Assembly (NCBI RefSeq): GCF_900114845.1
Contig: NZ_FOUK01000003.1
Location: 248,001 to 312,000 of the forward strand
DNA from: Pimelobacter simplex
GTDB taxonomy: Bacteria; Actinomycetota; Actinomycetes; Propionibacteriales; Nocardioidaceae
DNA: 64,000 bases
Direction: 5' to 3'
Position 1 is the stretch's first letter, and each line of letters begins with the position of its first letter. Of this stretch, positions 8,543-16,657 are shown piece by piece. Both the position numbers and the translations under genes were made by a program. The notes under the pieces were generated by a model that worked only from the letters and a program-made list of their open reading frames with translations, did no database searches and was not told where the DNA came from.

Positions 8543-9146
8543 GCGCGTTCACGACCTCGACAACCAGCGCCTGCGCGTCGCGGATCGCCTGGTCGAGGAT
8601 CGTGCGCCGCGGGTCCGGTACGGCGAGCCACGGCCCCACCGCGCTCACCCCGGCCAGCCGTGGGTCGGCCAGCACCTCGGCCACCGCCGAGCGGTCGCCG
8701 CCCGCCACCACCAGCGGCGCCCCGTCGAGCACCCGCACGGCGTGGTCGGCCGCGGCCGCATAGGCGTCGCGCGCCTGGTTCGCCCGGCGCCGCGCGAACC
8801 GCTGCTGGGACTGCCCGCCGGCCTTGGTGCGGCCCTGCACGTGCCGCTGCCCGACCTTGCTCCCGGTCAGCTGCTCCCCCGTCAGCCGGGCGACCGCGAA
8901 CCCGCCCTTGCGCACCAGGAGCAGGCCCCACGCCTCCGGCACCGTGGCCGCCTCGGCGAACGCCACCGGGTCGGCCGGGCCGTCGTACGGACGGGAGAAG
9001 GGGAGGCGGACCGTGAACCACGAGCCGTCGGCCGCCGTCCCGCGCAGGGCGGCGGCGTCGACCACGAGCTCGGGAGCGCCGTGGGAGACGGTGAAGTTCG
9101 CCAGCCAGCGCGCCCAGCGGGTGGTGGGGACGAGGACCTCGGGCAC
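8526..9146 (-). CDS. AcVLRF1 family peptidyl-tRNA hydrolase (Vms1/eRF1-like)
   Basis: The 206-aa protein matches the actinobacterial Vms1-like release-factor family. Its hallmark is the segment GSKVGQRHVQGRTKAGGQSQ (residues 95-114), which contains a GGQ at 110-112 followed by QQRFARRRANQ; this is the loop related to the GGQ of eRF1 and to the catalytic loop of Vms1/ANKZF1. Known members cleave peptidyl-tRNA on stalled large ribosomal subunits in quality control. GTG 9146 lies 6 nt after TAGGGT on the minus strand. It diverges from the SRPBCC gene and converges with the GNAT gene. Confidence 0.85.
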   Translation of the reverse strand: MPEVLVPTTRWARWLANFTVSHGAPELVVDAAALRGTAADGSWFTVRLPFSRPYDGPADPVAFAEAATVPEAWGLLLVRKGGFAVARLTGEQLTGSKVGQRHVQGRTKAGGQSQQRFARRRANQARDAYAAAADHAVRVLDGAPLVVAGGDRSAVAEVLADPRLAGVSAVGPWLAVPDPRRTILDQAIRDAQALVVEVVNAPTAPG

Positions 9147-9152
9147 GGGACG

Positions 9153-9158
9153 ACCCTA
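9153..9158 (-). promoter_or_regulatory. -10 box TAGGGT before the AcVLRF1 gene
   Basis: Minus-strand TAGGGT lies 6 nt before GTG 9146; leaderless. Confidence 0.6.
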
Positions 9159-9164
9159 CTGACG

Positions 9165-9176
9165 AGAACCTGTTCT
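9165..9176. promoter_or_regulatory. Inverted repeat AGAAC-CT-GTTCT, TetR/KstR-like operator candidate
   Basis: A perfect 5-2-5 dyad lies between the two back-to-back -10 boxes of the AcVLRF1 and SRPBCC genes and touches the latter. It fits the published KstR consensus TnnAACnnGTTnnA except for the first base. Whether KstR or another TetR protein binds is unknown. Confidence 0.4.
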
Positions 9177-9181
9177 AGTGT
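9176..9181 (+). promoter_or_regulatory. -10 box TAGTGT before the SRPBCC gene
   Basis: TAGTGT lies 6 nt before ATG 9188; leaderless. Confidence 0.55.
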
Positions 9182-9187
9182 GCAGCC

Positions 9188-9712
9188 ATGGCCTCGACCC
9201 CGACCCTGCACGCCTGCGACCGCGTCGATCTCGCCTGGATCGACACCGCGCCGCACCGCTTCACCAACAGCGTCGACCTCGCGATCACCCCGGCCCAGCT
9301 GTTCGACGTGCTCGCCGACGCGACCGCCTGGCCGCGGTGGGCGAAGGCGATCACCGACGTCACCTGGACGACACCCGAGCCGCGGGGCGTCGGGACCCGC
9401 CGCACCGTCACCATGCGCGGCGGGCTCGTCGGTGCCGAGGAGTTCATCGCCTGGGAGGAGCACACGCTCCTCGCCTTCCGGTTCGACCAGGCCTCAGAGA
9501 AGCGGATCAAGGCGTTCGGCGAGCGCTACGACGTCGTCGCGACCGCGGACGGCTGCCGCCTCACCTGGACCCTGGCGCTGGAGGTCACCGGAGCCGCACG
9601 CTTCACGCTCGCGCCGAGCAAGCCGCTCCTCGACGCGGCGTTCCGGTGGTTCCTCAAGAACCTGCGGACGTACACGGACGAGCGGTTCGGCGCACCGGCC
9701 GGCGCCCCCTGA
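9188..9712 (+). CDS. SRPBCC (START/polyketide-cyclase fold) family protein
   Basis: The 174-aa protein carries the helix-grip pattern of SRPBCC proteins: N-terminal SVDLAITPAQLFDVLADATAW with PRWAKAITDVTW, a central GVGTRRTVTMRGGL, and a C-terminal long helix PLLDAAFRWFLKNLRTYTDE that covers the ligand cavity. No catalytic residues can be assigned. ATG 9188 follows a TAGTGT box by 6 nt, and a 12-bp dyad overlaps that box, so expression is probably repressed by a TetR-type protein. It may bind a hydrophobic ligand; this is inferred from the fold only. Confidence 0.78.
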   Translation: MASTPTLHACDRVDLAWIDTAPHRFTNSVDLAITPAQLFDVLADATAWPRWAKAITDVTWTTPEPRGVGTRRTVTMRGGLVGAEEFIAWEEHTLLAFRFDQASEKRIKAFGERYDVVATADGCRLTWTLALEVTGAARFTLAPSKPLLDAAFRWFLKNLRTYTDERFGAPAGAP

Positions 9713-10039
9713 CGGTCACCGGTGCTGGTCCGGAGCCTAGCCTCGCCGGAACCCGCTCCGGGCTCTCCCGGCGCGATCGTGCGCCGTCCGGGCGCTGACT
9801 TGTCACCGAGGTGAGCACCGGCGCGACGGCGTCGGGTGCCCGGCGTGCGGGAGCGCAGGGCGAGACCGCAGCGGACGCCGGCCGCGCCCACTTCTTGTCA
9901 CGCACGTCACAACATCCCGGCCGTTCCGGAGCCGGTCCGCCCGCGGCCCTTGGCCGGGCCGGGTCCGCATGGCTCAATCGAGGTGGTCGCCCCCTACGAC
10001 CCGACGGTGAGTGCCGTCGCCGACGGAGGGAGGACAGCA
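9713..10039. other. Intergenic region with a GC-rich hairpin
   Basis: This 327-nt gap holds no convincing gene. A stem CGCCGG (9744..9749) pairs with CCGGCG (9768..9773) about 31 nt after the SRPBCC stop and could terminate it. The octamer ACTTGTCAC/TCTTGTCAC core TTGTCAC recurs near 9800 and 9896. No clear -10 box was found for the PucR-type gene. Confidence 0.4.
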
Positions 10040-11185
10040 ATGCCCGTCTCGACCCTGCCGGTCTCGTTCCTGTCGATCGAGGCGTCCGGCAGCACGTCCA
10101 CCGTCCGGCTCCGGCCGGACCGGCTGGCTCTCCTGTGCCATCGCATGGTGCGCGCGGTGAGCACGTCGCTCGGCACGCCGCCCGACGACCCGCACGTCCG
10201 GAGCGCGATCGCCGACGTCGTCCAGTGCTTCATCGCGGCCGGCGGTCGCGCTGAGGACGCCGCGCACGACGCCGAGCGCGTGGTCCGCGCCCTCGCGGTC
10301 GAGCTCAGCCACGCCGGCCTGCTGACCGTCGACGTCCACCGCCTGTTCCGGGCGGTGCACCCCGTCGTGGTCAGCGCGCTCGGCCAGGTCGTGGACGACA
10401 CCCTGCGGGGCGACGCGATGCTCGCGCTACGCCGGGCCGCGCAGCGCTACCTGCACCTCGTGTGCACGACGATGACCGTCGAGCTCCGCCGCGAGAGCGC
10501 CCGCCGGGCGCACCGGCACGCGCACTGGAGGGCCGAGGTCGGTGGCACGGACGAGCCGCTCCCCCACGTCGCCCACCTCGACCACTCCGGCCGCGTGGGG
10601 CGGATCCGGGTGCTGGTCGCGGTCCGTGACGAGCTGCCGGTGCAGCTGCGCGCCGATCCGCGCTTCGTCGCCCGGTCGTCGGCCTACGAGCTCCTGGTCC
10701 CGGAGGAGGTCGCCCCGGAGACGCTCGAGCCGGCGCTGACCGGACAGGTCGTCGTCGGGCCACTCACCCCGTGGGCCGATCTCGGCGACAGCCTGCAGCT
10801 GGTGTGGCGCGCCACCCGGCTGCTCAGCGACGGCCTGGCCGCGGACGACCGGCTGCTGGTGCCGTGCACCGAGATGCTCGGCCACCTCCTCGTCGCCGGC
10901 AACCCGCTGCTGACGGGGCTGCTCGTGAGCAAGCACCTCGCCGTCTTCGACGGCGTCCGGGCGCTGCGCCGCAACGACCTCGCGCTCACCCTGCTGCGCT
11001 GGCTCGAGACCGCCGTCCCCACGAACCAGCTGGCCCGCGACATGGGCCTGCCTCCCCAGACGCTCCACAGCCGACTCGCCAAGCTGCGCGAGATGTTCGG
11101 TGCCAAGCTCGAGGACCCGCCCACGCGGCTCGAGCTCATCGTCGCCCTGCGCTCGGTCCTGCCGACCTGGGACGTCGCGGTCTGA
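10040..11185 (+). CDS. PucR-type C-terminal helix-turn-helix regulator
   Basis: The 381-aa protein ends in the HTH_30/PucR signature LARDMGLPPQTLHSRLAKLREMFGAKLEDPPTRLEL (read in two parts, residues about 334-370). The rest is a predicted cytoplasmic sensor-like region without recognisable ligand motifs, similar in layout to the many CdaR/PucR-like regulators of actinomycetes. An open frame extends back to 9836, but ATG 10040 is preceded by GGAGGGAGGA and starts the conserved part. A perfect 18-bp stem follows the stop directly. Target genes unknown; it may be autoregulatory. Confidence 0.8.
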   Translation: MPVSTLPVSFLSIEASGSTSTVRLRPDRLALLCHRMVRAVSTSLGTPPDDPHVRSAIADVVQCFIAAGGRAEDAAHDAERVVRALAVELSHAGLLTVDVHRLFRAVHPVVVSALGQVVDDTLRGDAMLALRRAAQRYLHLVCTTMTVELRRESARRAHRHAHWRAEVGGTDEPLPHVAHLDHSGRVGRIRVLVAVRDELPVQLRADPRFVARSSAYELLVPEEVAPETLEPALTGQVVVGPLTPWADLGDSLQLVWRATRLLSDGLAADDRLLVPCTEMLGHLLVAGNPLLTGLLVSKHLAVFDGVRALRRNDLALTLLRWLETAVPTNQLARDMGLPPQTLHSRLAKLREMFGAKLEDPPTRLELIVALRSVLPTWDVAV

Positions 11186-11228
11186 GCGCACGGTGGCCCC
11201 CGGGCAGGTTCCGGGGGCCACCGTGCGC
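11186..11228. terminator. Perfect 18-bp stem-loop between convergent genes
   Basis: Bases 11186..11203 (GCGCACGGTGGCCCCCGG) pair perfectly with 11211..11228 around a 7-nt loop. It starts at the base after the PucR-type stop and ends 11 nt before the end of the opposing gene, so it probably terminates both transcripts. Confidence 0.85.
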
Positions 11229-11239
11229 ATCATCGTCGC

Positions 11240-13246
11240 CTACTTGACCTTCAGGACGGTGACCGCCGAGGCGTAGGGGTGGTAGCGGCCGTCACCCAGG
11301 TAGCTGACCTGGATCCGCCACTTGCCCTTGGCCAGCTTCGGCAGCTTGATGGCCCGCTGGCCGCCGCTGAGCGTCGCCGTCACGACCCGCTTGGTCTTGC
11401 CCTTGGTGAGGGTCACCCGCACCGTGCCGGTCGGCACCGGGGTCGCAGCACTGGCGCGCGCCACGACGACCGTCGCCTTGCCGGCCTTCCTGCTGGTCGG
11501 CTTCTTGGTGATCTTCAGGGTCGGCCGCTTCGGGTAGACCTTGACGATCGGCGCCGCCGTCACCGGACCCCGCGCCGCGGAGGCCGAGGTCAGCGTGTCC
11601 CCACCCCGCGTCGCCGTCGACTCGAAGGTGATGGTCTTGGCCTGCTGGGCCGCGGTCAGGGTGAGCGTGGTGCCCGTGGCCCCGCTGATCACCGCGCCGT
11701 TGGCCTTCCACTGGTTCGTCACGGTGGCCGAGCCGTCGTTGAAGACGGCGGGCGTCCCCGTCAGCTTCTGACCCACCTGGGCCGTGCCCGCGATGGTCGG
11801 GACGCTGGTGACCGCCAACGGCGCCGCGGCTGCCGCCACCGGCGCGGTCGGGGTCGACTCGGAGGTGAGCGTGTCCGAACCACGAGTGGCGGTGGACTCG
11901 AACGTGATCGTCTGACCCTGCAGCGCGGCCGTCAGGGCGAGCGTGGTGCCCGTCTCCCCGTCGATCGCCGTGCCGTTGGCCTTCCACCGGTTCGTCACCG
12001 TGGCCGACGCGTCGTTGAACGCCGCCGGGGTACCGGTCAGCGTCTCGCCCACGCGGGCGGTGCCGGCGACGGTCGGGCTGCTCGTGGCCTCCAGCGGAGG
12101 CGTCGCGTCGCCGGCCACGAGCGCGTAGGCGCCGTCGGCGATGTCGAGCACGTCTCCGCCGGTCATCGCCGCGGGGAGCGGAACGTCGGGGGCGGGCCCG
12201 CTGCCACCGGCCTGCGGCTCGGAGGACCACGCCACGACATTGCCCTGCTCGGTCAGCAGGAACTGCGGGCTGCCGGCAGCCGTGTCACCGGTGCTGTTGA
12301 CCTCCTTCAGGGTCTCGCCCTCCGGGACGCCCGGGAAGTTGTCGTCCTGCCACGACTGGAAGGTCTGCGGGGCGCTTCCGGTGGCGGCCGAGAGCCGGAA
12401 GCCGTAGCTCTTGCCGCTCTGGGTGATGAAGGTTCCGGTCGCCGCGGTCTGCAGCGGGTCGAACCCGTCTGCGGCCTGGCTGCTGAAGGCCACGACGGGG
12501 TCGTCGCCGGCCGCGCGCAGCTCCGACCAGCCCACGCCGTCCGCGAGGACCACCAGCGAGCCGTCCGCGCGCAGCGCGATCGTGTTCGTGCTGTAGCCCC
12601 CGGCCGGCGCCCGGTTGACCGGACCCAGCGCGACCAGGTCGGTCACCGCCGTACCCGAACCGTTCTGCACGGGGACGACCCCTTCGAGGTCCCCGTTCGG
12701 GTCGGGGCTGAAGGCGATCACCACCGCGCTGCGCGCGCCGTCCGAGGCCTCCACGATGGCGTAGACGCGGTAGACGCCGCCGGTGACCGCGACTGCCTTG
12801 CCACCGAGCTGCTCCGCCGTCCAGGTCTGGTCCGGGATCGAACCGCGGGAACCGCCCCACTTGGTGATGCTGCCGTCGGCCGTGGCCGCCCAGATGGACC
12901 GGGAGCCACCCACGCTCAGCGACACCGTCCGCTGAGCGCTCACGCTCGCCGGCACGGACATGGCCGAGGGCTGGGCGGCGGCCAGCATGTCGACCGTGCC
13001 GTCCTCGCGGATCGCGCCGACGCCGTTCGGGCCCATGCCGTTGTCGCCGAGCTCGGCCCACGGACCCGCAGGGCCGCCCTCAGCCGGGTAGCTGGAGGTC
13101 TGGACGCCGTCGGCCCAGCCGATCACGTGTCCCGTCGTGGGGGCGTCGCCCGGCTCAGCCTGAGCCGGTGCCGCGAGTGCGGACGCGGTGCCCATCACCA
13201 GGGCCGCCGCGCTGAGCGCGCCGACCTTGGATCGCCAGTGATTCAT
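11240..13246 (-). CDS. Secreted protein with two tandem Ig-like repeats
   Basis: A 668-aa exported protein. Residues 1-30 form a signal peptide (KVGALSAAALVMGTASALA, cleavage near AQA-EP). Residues 35-380 contain repeated short beta motifs (ADGSITKWG, RADGSLVVLADG, TEQGNVVAWSS) reminiscent of an RCC1-like propeller. Residues 388-470 and 479-562 are two closely related repeats (SPTVAGTARVGETLTGTPA versus VPTIAGTAQVGQKLTGTPA), each an actinobacterial Ig-like domain. Residues 570-668 form a third, different Ig-like domain rich in Lys/Thr. There is no LPXTG or membrane anchor, so it is probably released or wall-bound. RBS AGGAGG precedes ATG 13246. Confidence 0.82.
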   Translation of the reverse strand: MNHWRSKVGALSAAALVMGTASALAAPAQAEPGDAPTTGHVIGWADGVQTSSYPAEGGPAGPWAELGDNGMGPNGVGAIREDGTVDMLAAAQPSAMSVPASVSAQRTVSLSVGGSRSIWAATADGSITKWGGSRGSIPDQTWTAEQLGGKAVAVTGGVYRVYAIVEASDGARSAVVIAFSPDPNGDLEGVVPVQNGSGTAVTDLVALGPVNRAPAGGYSTNTIALRADGSLVVLADGVGWSELRAAGDDPVVAFSSQAADGFDPLQTAATGTFITQSGKSYGFRLSAATGSAPQTFQSWQDDNFPGVPEGETLKEVNSTGDTAAGSPQFLLTEQGNVVAWSSEPQAGGSGPAPDVPLPAAMTGGDVLDIADGAYALVAGDATPPLEATSSPTVAGTARVGETLTGTPAAFNDASATVTNRWKANGTAIDGETGTTLALTAALQGQTITFESTATRGSDTLTSESTPTAPVAAAAAPLAVTSVPTIAGTAQVGQKLTGTPAVFNDGSATVTNQWKANGAVISGATGTTLTLTAAQQAKTITFESTATRGGDTLTSASAARGPVTAAPIVKVYPKRPTLKITKKPTSRKAGKATVVVARASAATPVPTGTVRVTLTKGKTKRVVTATLSGGQRAIKLPKLAKGKWRIQVSYLGDGRYHPYASAVTVLKVK
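11561..11812 (-). repeat. Ig-like coding repeat, copy 2
   Basis: Codes residues 479-562 of the secreted protein; near-identical in order to copy 1 (WKANG, TGTTL.LTAA, TITFESTATRG.DTLTS shared). Confidence 0.8.
11837..12085 (-). repeat. Ig-like coding repeat, copy 1
   Basis: Codes residues 388-470; tandem with copy 2 across a short Ala-rich linker. Confidence 0.8.
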
Positions 13247-13303
13247 GCCCTGCCTCCTGAGATGTCATGACCGCCGGCACCCACCGCGACGACGGTAACG
13301 GGC

Positions 13304-13309
13304 ACCCTA
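13304..13309 (-). promoter_or_regulatory. -10 box TAGGGT for the Ig-like protein gene
   Basis: Minus-strand TAGGGT about 57 nt upstream of ATG 13246 leaves a leader of about 50 nt with an AGGAGG ribosome site, a conventional leadered promoter. Confidence 0.5.
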
Positions 13310-13412
13310 GGTCCGACCGGCAGGCAGCAACGCCGCTCAGGAGGAAACGGCCGACAACTCGGACGGGCGTCCGACGACGACCCTCAGGAGGTCGACCTCA
13401 GGAGGCGGAGCC

Positions 13413-13796
13413 TCAGACGTTGAACCCCAGCGCCCGCAGCTGCTCGCGCCCGTCGGGCGTGATCTTGTCGGGGCCCCACGGCGGCATCCAGACCCAGTTG
13501 ATGGCGACGTCGTTGACGAGGCCCTCGAGCGCGGACTCGGTCTGGTCGGTGATGACGTCGGTCAGCGGGCAGGCCGCGGAGGTGAGCGTCATGTCGAGGA
13601 CGAGGTTGGTGTTCTCGTCGACGTGGATGCCGTAGACGAGGCCGAGGTCGACGACGTTGATGCCGAGCTCGGGGTCGACGACGTCCTTCATCGCCTCCTC
13701 GATGTCGGCGAGCGCGACGTTGGACGACGCGTTGGTGCTGGCCGCTGCGGCCTCGGGCACGTCGGGGAGGTCGCTGTGGTCGATGGACTCGGTCAT
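13413..13796 (-). CDS. sufT: SufT-type Fe-S assembly factor (MIP18/DUF59)
   Basis: The 127-aa protein is the last gene of the suf operon. The DUF59 core is visible: LADIEEAMKDVVDPELGINV, VDLGLVYGI, and the conserved cysteine in LTSAACPLTD (around residue 86), then WVWMPPWGPDKITPDGR at the C-terminus. SufT-like proteins support maturation of Fe-S proteins under demand or iron limitation. ATG 13796 overlaps the sufU stop by 4 nt (ATGA), so translation is coupled. The longer open frame upstream is part of sufU. Confidence 0.88.
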   Translation of the reverse strand: MTESIDHSDLPDVPEAAAASTNASSNVALADIEEAMKDVVDPELGINVVDLGLVYGIHVDENTNLVLDMTLTSAACPLTDVITDQTESALEGLVNDVAINWVWMPPWGPDKITPDGREQLRALGFNV

Positions 13797-14275
13797 GACT
13801 TGTCTCCGTCTCCGGCTGGTGAGTTCGTGGCGACGAGCTGGGCCGTCGCGTCCTTCCACGCCATCCACGACAGCAGCGCGCACTTGACGCGTGCCGGGAA
13901 CTTGGCGACGCCGGCGAAGGCGATGCCGTCCTCGAGGACGTCCTCGTCGGGCTCGACGGTGCCCTTGCCCTGCATGAGGGTCAGGAACTCCTGGTGGATG
14001 GCCATCGCCTCGTCGACGCCCTTGCCGACCACGAGGTCGTAGAGCACCGAGGCGGAGGCCTGCGAGATCGAGCAGCCGAGCGCGTCGTACGAGACGTCGT
14101 CGACGACGCCGTCGGCCAGATGCACCCGCAGGGTCACCTCGTCACCGCAGGTCGGGTTGACGTGGTGCACCTCGGCCGTGCGGTCGGCGTGCTCACGCAG
14201 CCCCTTGCCGTGGGGGTTCTTGTAGTGGTCGAGGATGATCTCCTGGTAGAGAGCATCGAGGTCCTGAGCAGTCAT
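13793..14275 (-). CDS. sufU: SufU Fe-S assembly scaffold / sulfur acceptor
   Basis: A 160-aa NifU-like protein. The three family cysteines appear in NPTCGDEVTLRV, YDALGCSISQAS and ARVKCALLSWMAWKD, and the N-terminal LYQEIILDHYKNPHGKG is diagnostic for SufU. In Gram-positive bacteria SufU is a zinc-dependent sulfurtransferase that accepts persulfide from SufS. ATG 14275 lies 2 nt after the sufS stop. The frame runs open much further upstream but that is antisense to nothing real; the ATG gives the family length. Confidence 0.93.
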   Translation of the reverse strand: MTAQDLDALYQEIILDHYKNPHGKGLREHADRTAEVHHVNPTCGDEVTLRVHLADGVVDDVSYDALGCSISQASASVLYDLVVGKGVDEAMAIHQEFLTLMQGKGTVEPDEDVLEDGIAFAGVAKFPARVKCALLSWMAWKDATAQLVATNSPAGDGDKS

Positions 14276-14277
14276 CC

Positions 14278-15549
14278 TCAGTCCAACTTGAAGTAGGAAC
14301 GGGTGTATTCCAGCGCCTCGACCAGGGCGTCGATCTCGCTCGGCTCCGTGTAGAGGTACGACGACATGCGCGTCGAGCTCTGCACGCCGAAGCGGGCGTG
14401 GGCCGGCTTGGCGCAGTGGTGCCCCGCCCGGACGGCGACGCCCCGGCTGTCGAGCACCTGGGCGATGTCGTGCGGGTGGACGCCGTCGAGCTCGAACGAG
14501 ATCGCGCCGCCGCGGGCCGCGGGGTCGAGCGGGCCGAGCACGGTGAGGCCCTTGACGGTCTGCAGGCCCTGGAGGGCGTAGCCGGTGATGGCCTGCTCGT
14601 GGGCGTGGATGGCGTCCATGCCGATGTGGCCGAGGTAGTCGACCGCGGCACCGAGGCCGACGGCCTCGACGATCGGCGGGGTGCCGGCCTCGAACTTGTG
14701 CGGGATGCCCGCGTAGGTCGAGGACTCCATGCGGACGGTCTCGATCATCTCGCCGCCGCCGAGGAACGGCGGGAGGACGTCGAGGACCGCACGCGCGCCC
14801 CAGAGGACGCCGATGCCGGTCGGGCCGACGACCTTGTGGCCGGTGAAGGCGACGAGGTCGGGGCGCTCGTCGGCCGGCATCGCGGCGAGGTCGATCGGCA
14901 GCTGCGGCGCGGCCTGTGACGCGTCGACCACGACGAGAGCACCCACGGCGTGCGCGCGCTTGGTGATCGCGGCGACCGGGTTGATCGTGCCGAGCATGTT
15001 GGACACCCAGGTCAGCGAGACGACCTTGGTGCGCTCGGTGATCAGCTCGTCGATCGCCGACAGGTCGAGCCGGCCGTCGTCGGTGATCCCGAACCAGCGC
15101 AGCGTCGCGCCCGTGCGCTGGGTGAGCAGCTGCCACGGGACGATGTTGGAGTGGTGCTCCATCTCGGTGATGACCACCTCGTCACCGGCGCCGACCTGGC
15201 GCGGACCCGCCCAGGCCAGCGTGTTGGCGACCAGGTTGAGGGCCTCGGAGGCGTTCTTGGTGAAGATCACCTCGTCGCGCTCGGGCGCGCCGATGAACGC
15301 AGCCACCTTGTCGCGCGCCGCCTCGAACGCCTCGGTCGACTCGGCGCCGAGCTGGTGCATGGCGCGGGCGATGTTGGCGTTGTGCCGCTCGAGGTGGTCG
15401 ACCATCGTGTCGATGACGACCTGCGGCTTCTGCGAGGTGTTGGCGCTGTCGAGGTAGACCAGCGGCAGCCCGCCCGCGAGCTCGCGCTCGAGGATCGGGA
15501 AGTCCTTGCGGATGACCGCCAGCTCCGGGAGGAGCCCCTCCAGGGCCAT
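14278..15549 (-). CDS. sufS: SufS cysteine desulfurase
   Basis: The 423-aa class V aminotransferase-fold enzyme takes sulfur from cysteine using PLP. The PLP lysine is in AFTGHKVVGPTGIGVLWG, the catalytic cysteine in VAVRAGHHCAKPAHARFG, and EMEHHSNIVPWQ and RTKVVSLTWVSNMLGT are further landmarks of the SufS/CsdA group. Length and start (ATG 15549, MALEGLLPELAVIRKDFPIL) are normal. It lies 2 nt downstream of sufC and delivers persulfide to the SufU encoded next. Confidence 0.95.
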   Translation of the reverse strand: MALEGLLPELAVIRKDFPILERELAGGLPLVYLDSANTSQKPQVVIDTMVDHLERHNANIARAMHQLGAESTEAFEAARDKVAAFIGAPERDEVIFTKNASEALNLVANTLAWAGPRQVGAGDEVVITEMEHHSNIVPWQLLTQRTGATLRWFGITDDGRLDLSAIDELITERTKVVSLTWVSNMLGTINPVAAITKRAHAVGALVVVDASQAAPQLPIDLAAMPADERPDLVAFTGHKVVGPTGIGVLWGARAVLDVLPPFLGGGEMIETVRMESSTYAGIPHKFEAGTPPIVEAVGLGAAVDYLGHIGMDAIHAHEQAITGYALQGLQTVKGLTVLGPLDPAARGGAISFELDGVHPHDIAQVLDSRGVAVRAGHHCAKPAHARFGVQSSTRMSSYLYTEPSEIDALVEALEYTRSYFKLD

Positions 15550-15551
15550 GA

Positions 15552-16310
15552 TCAGACCGCCGCGGTGAGGAAGCGCTCGTAGCCGTTGGCCTCGAGCTCC
15601 TCGGCGAGCTCGGGACCGCCGGACTCGGCGACCTTGCCCGCGACGAAGACGTGCACGTGGTCGGGCTTGATGTAGCGCAGGATCCGCGTGTAGTGCGTGA
15701 TCAGCAGGACGCCCTTGCCGTCGCGCTCGCGGAACCGGTTGACGCCCTCGGAGACGACCTTGAGCGCGTCGATGTCGAGGCCGGAGTCGGTCTCGTCGAG
15801 GATCGCGACCTTGGGGTCGAGCAGGTCGAGCTGGGCGATCTCGTGGCGCTTCTTCTCGCCGCCGGAGAAGCCCTCGTTGACCGAGCGCTGGGAGAAGGTG
15901 CCGTCGAGGTTCATCCGGTCGAGGGCGCCGGTGACGTCCTTGACCCACGTGCGGAGCTTGGGCGCCTCGCCGTCGATGGCGGTCTTGGCGGTGCGCAGGA
16001 AGTTCGACACCGAGACGCCGGGGACCTCGACCGGGTACTGCATGGCCAGGAAGAGGCCGGCGCGGGCGCGCTCGTCGACCGACATCGTGAGGACGTCCTC
16101 GCCGTCGAGGGTGACGGTGCCGCCGGTGACCTCGTAGCGCGGGTGGCCCGCGATGGAGTAGGCGAGCGTGGACTTGCCCGAGCCGTTGGGGCCCATGATC
16201 GCGTGCGTCTCGCCGTCGTTGATCGTCAGCGTGACGCCCTTGAGGATCTCCTTGGGGCCGTCCTCGGTCTGCACCTGGACCTGCAGGTCCTTGATCTCGA
16301 GGGTGCTCAT
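15552..16310 (-). CDS. sufC: SufC Fe-S assembly ATPase
   Basis: A 252-aa ABC-type ATPase of the SufBCD complex. Walker A is GPNGSGKST (residues 39-47), the SufC-specific signature is EGFSGGEKKRHEIAQ, and Walker B is VAILDETDSGLDIDALK. The segment LFLAMQYPVEVPGVSVSNFLR is characteristic. It drives conformational changes in SufBD during cluster assembly. ATG 16310 overlaps the stop of the Rieske-type gene by 4 nt. Confidence 0.96.
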   Translation of the reverse strand: MSTLEIKDLQVQVQTEDGPKEILKGVTLTINDGETHAIMGPNGSGKSTLAYSIAGHPRYEVTGGTVTLDGEDVLTMSVDERARAGLFLAMQYPVEVPGVSVSNFLRTAKTAIDGEAPKLRTWVKDVTGALDRMNLDGTFSQRSVNEGFSGGEKKRHEIAQLDLLDPKVAILDETDSGLDIDALKVVSEGVNRFRERDGKGVLLITHYTRILRYIKPDHVHVFVAGKVAESGGPELAEELEANGYERFLTAAV

Positions 16311-16657
16311 GATGGGGTGACTCCGTTCAGCGTGGTGGTGACGTCGATGTAGACGTCGACGTCGCCCGAATCGGTCGGGCGCAGTTCGACGGGGAAGGTG
16401 GCGACCGGCTCGGTCGCCGGGAGCCCGGTGGGCTTTCCGGTGCGCAGGTCGAAGCGCGAGCCGTGGAGCCAGCACTCGACGGTGCAGTCCTCCACCTCGC
16501 CCTCGCTCAGCGCGACGGCGGCGTGCGAGCAGAGGTCCTGCAGCGCGAAGACCTCGTCGCCGTCGCGGGCGACGGCGACGTCGTACCGGTCGACGGTGAC
16601 GGCGAGCGCCTCGTCGGTCGGTACGTCGGCCAGCGCGCAGGCCCGCTCGAAGGTCAT
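16307..16657 (-). CDS. Rieske ferredoxin-like protein of the suf operon
   Basis: The 116-aa protein has the Rieske [2Fe-2S] ligands C-S-H (DLCSHAAVAL) and C-W-L-H (ECWLHGSRFDL), spaced by about 17 residues, followed by RTGKPTGLPATEPVATFPV. It lacks the disulfide cysteines of high-potential Rieske proteins, as usual in bacterial Rieske-type ferredoxins. It is commonly annotated as a non-heme iron oxygenase ferredoxin subunit, but its fixed place between sufD and sufC in actinobacteria suggests a role in cluster assembly electron supply; that is inference. Overlaps both neighbours by 4 nt. Confidence 0.9.
   Translation of the reverse strand: MTFERACALADVPTDEALAVTVDRYDVAVARDGDEVFALQDLCSHAAVALSEGEVEDCTVECWLHGSRFDLRTGKPTGLPATEPVATFPVELRPTDSGDVDVYIDVTTTLNGVTPS

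Noticed and set aside
13402..13414. Terminator GAGGC-GGA-GCCTC at the sufT stop
   Set aside because: Only a 5-bp stem overlapping the stop codon; too weak to call.
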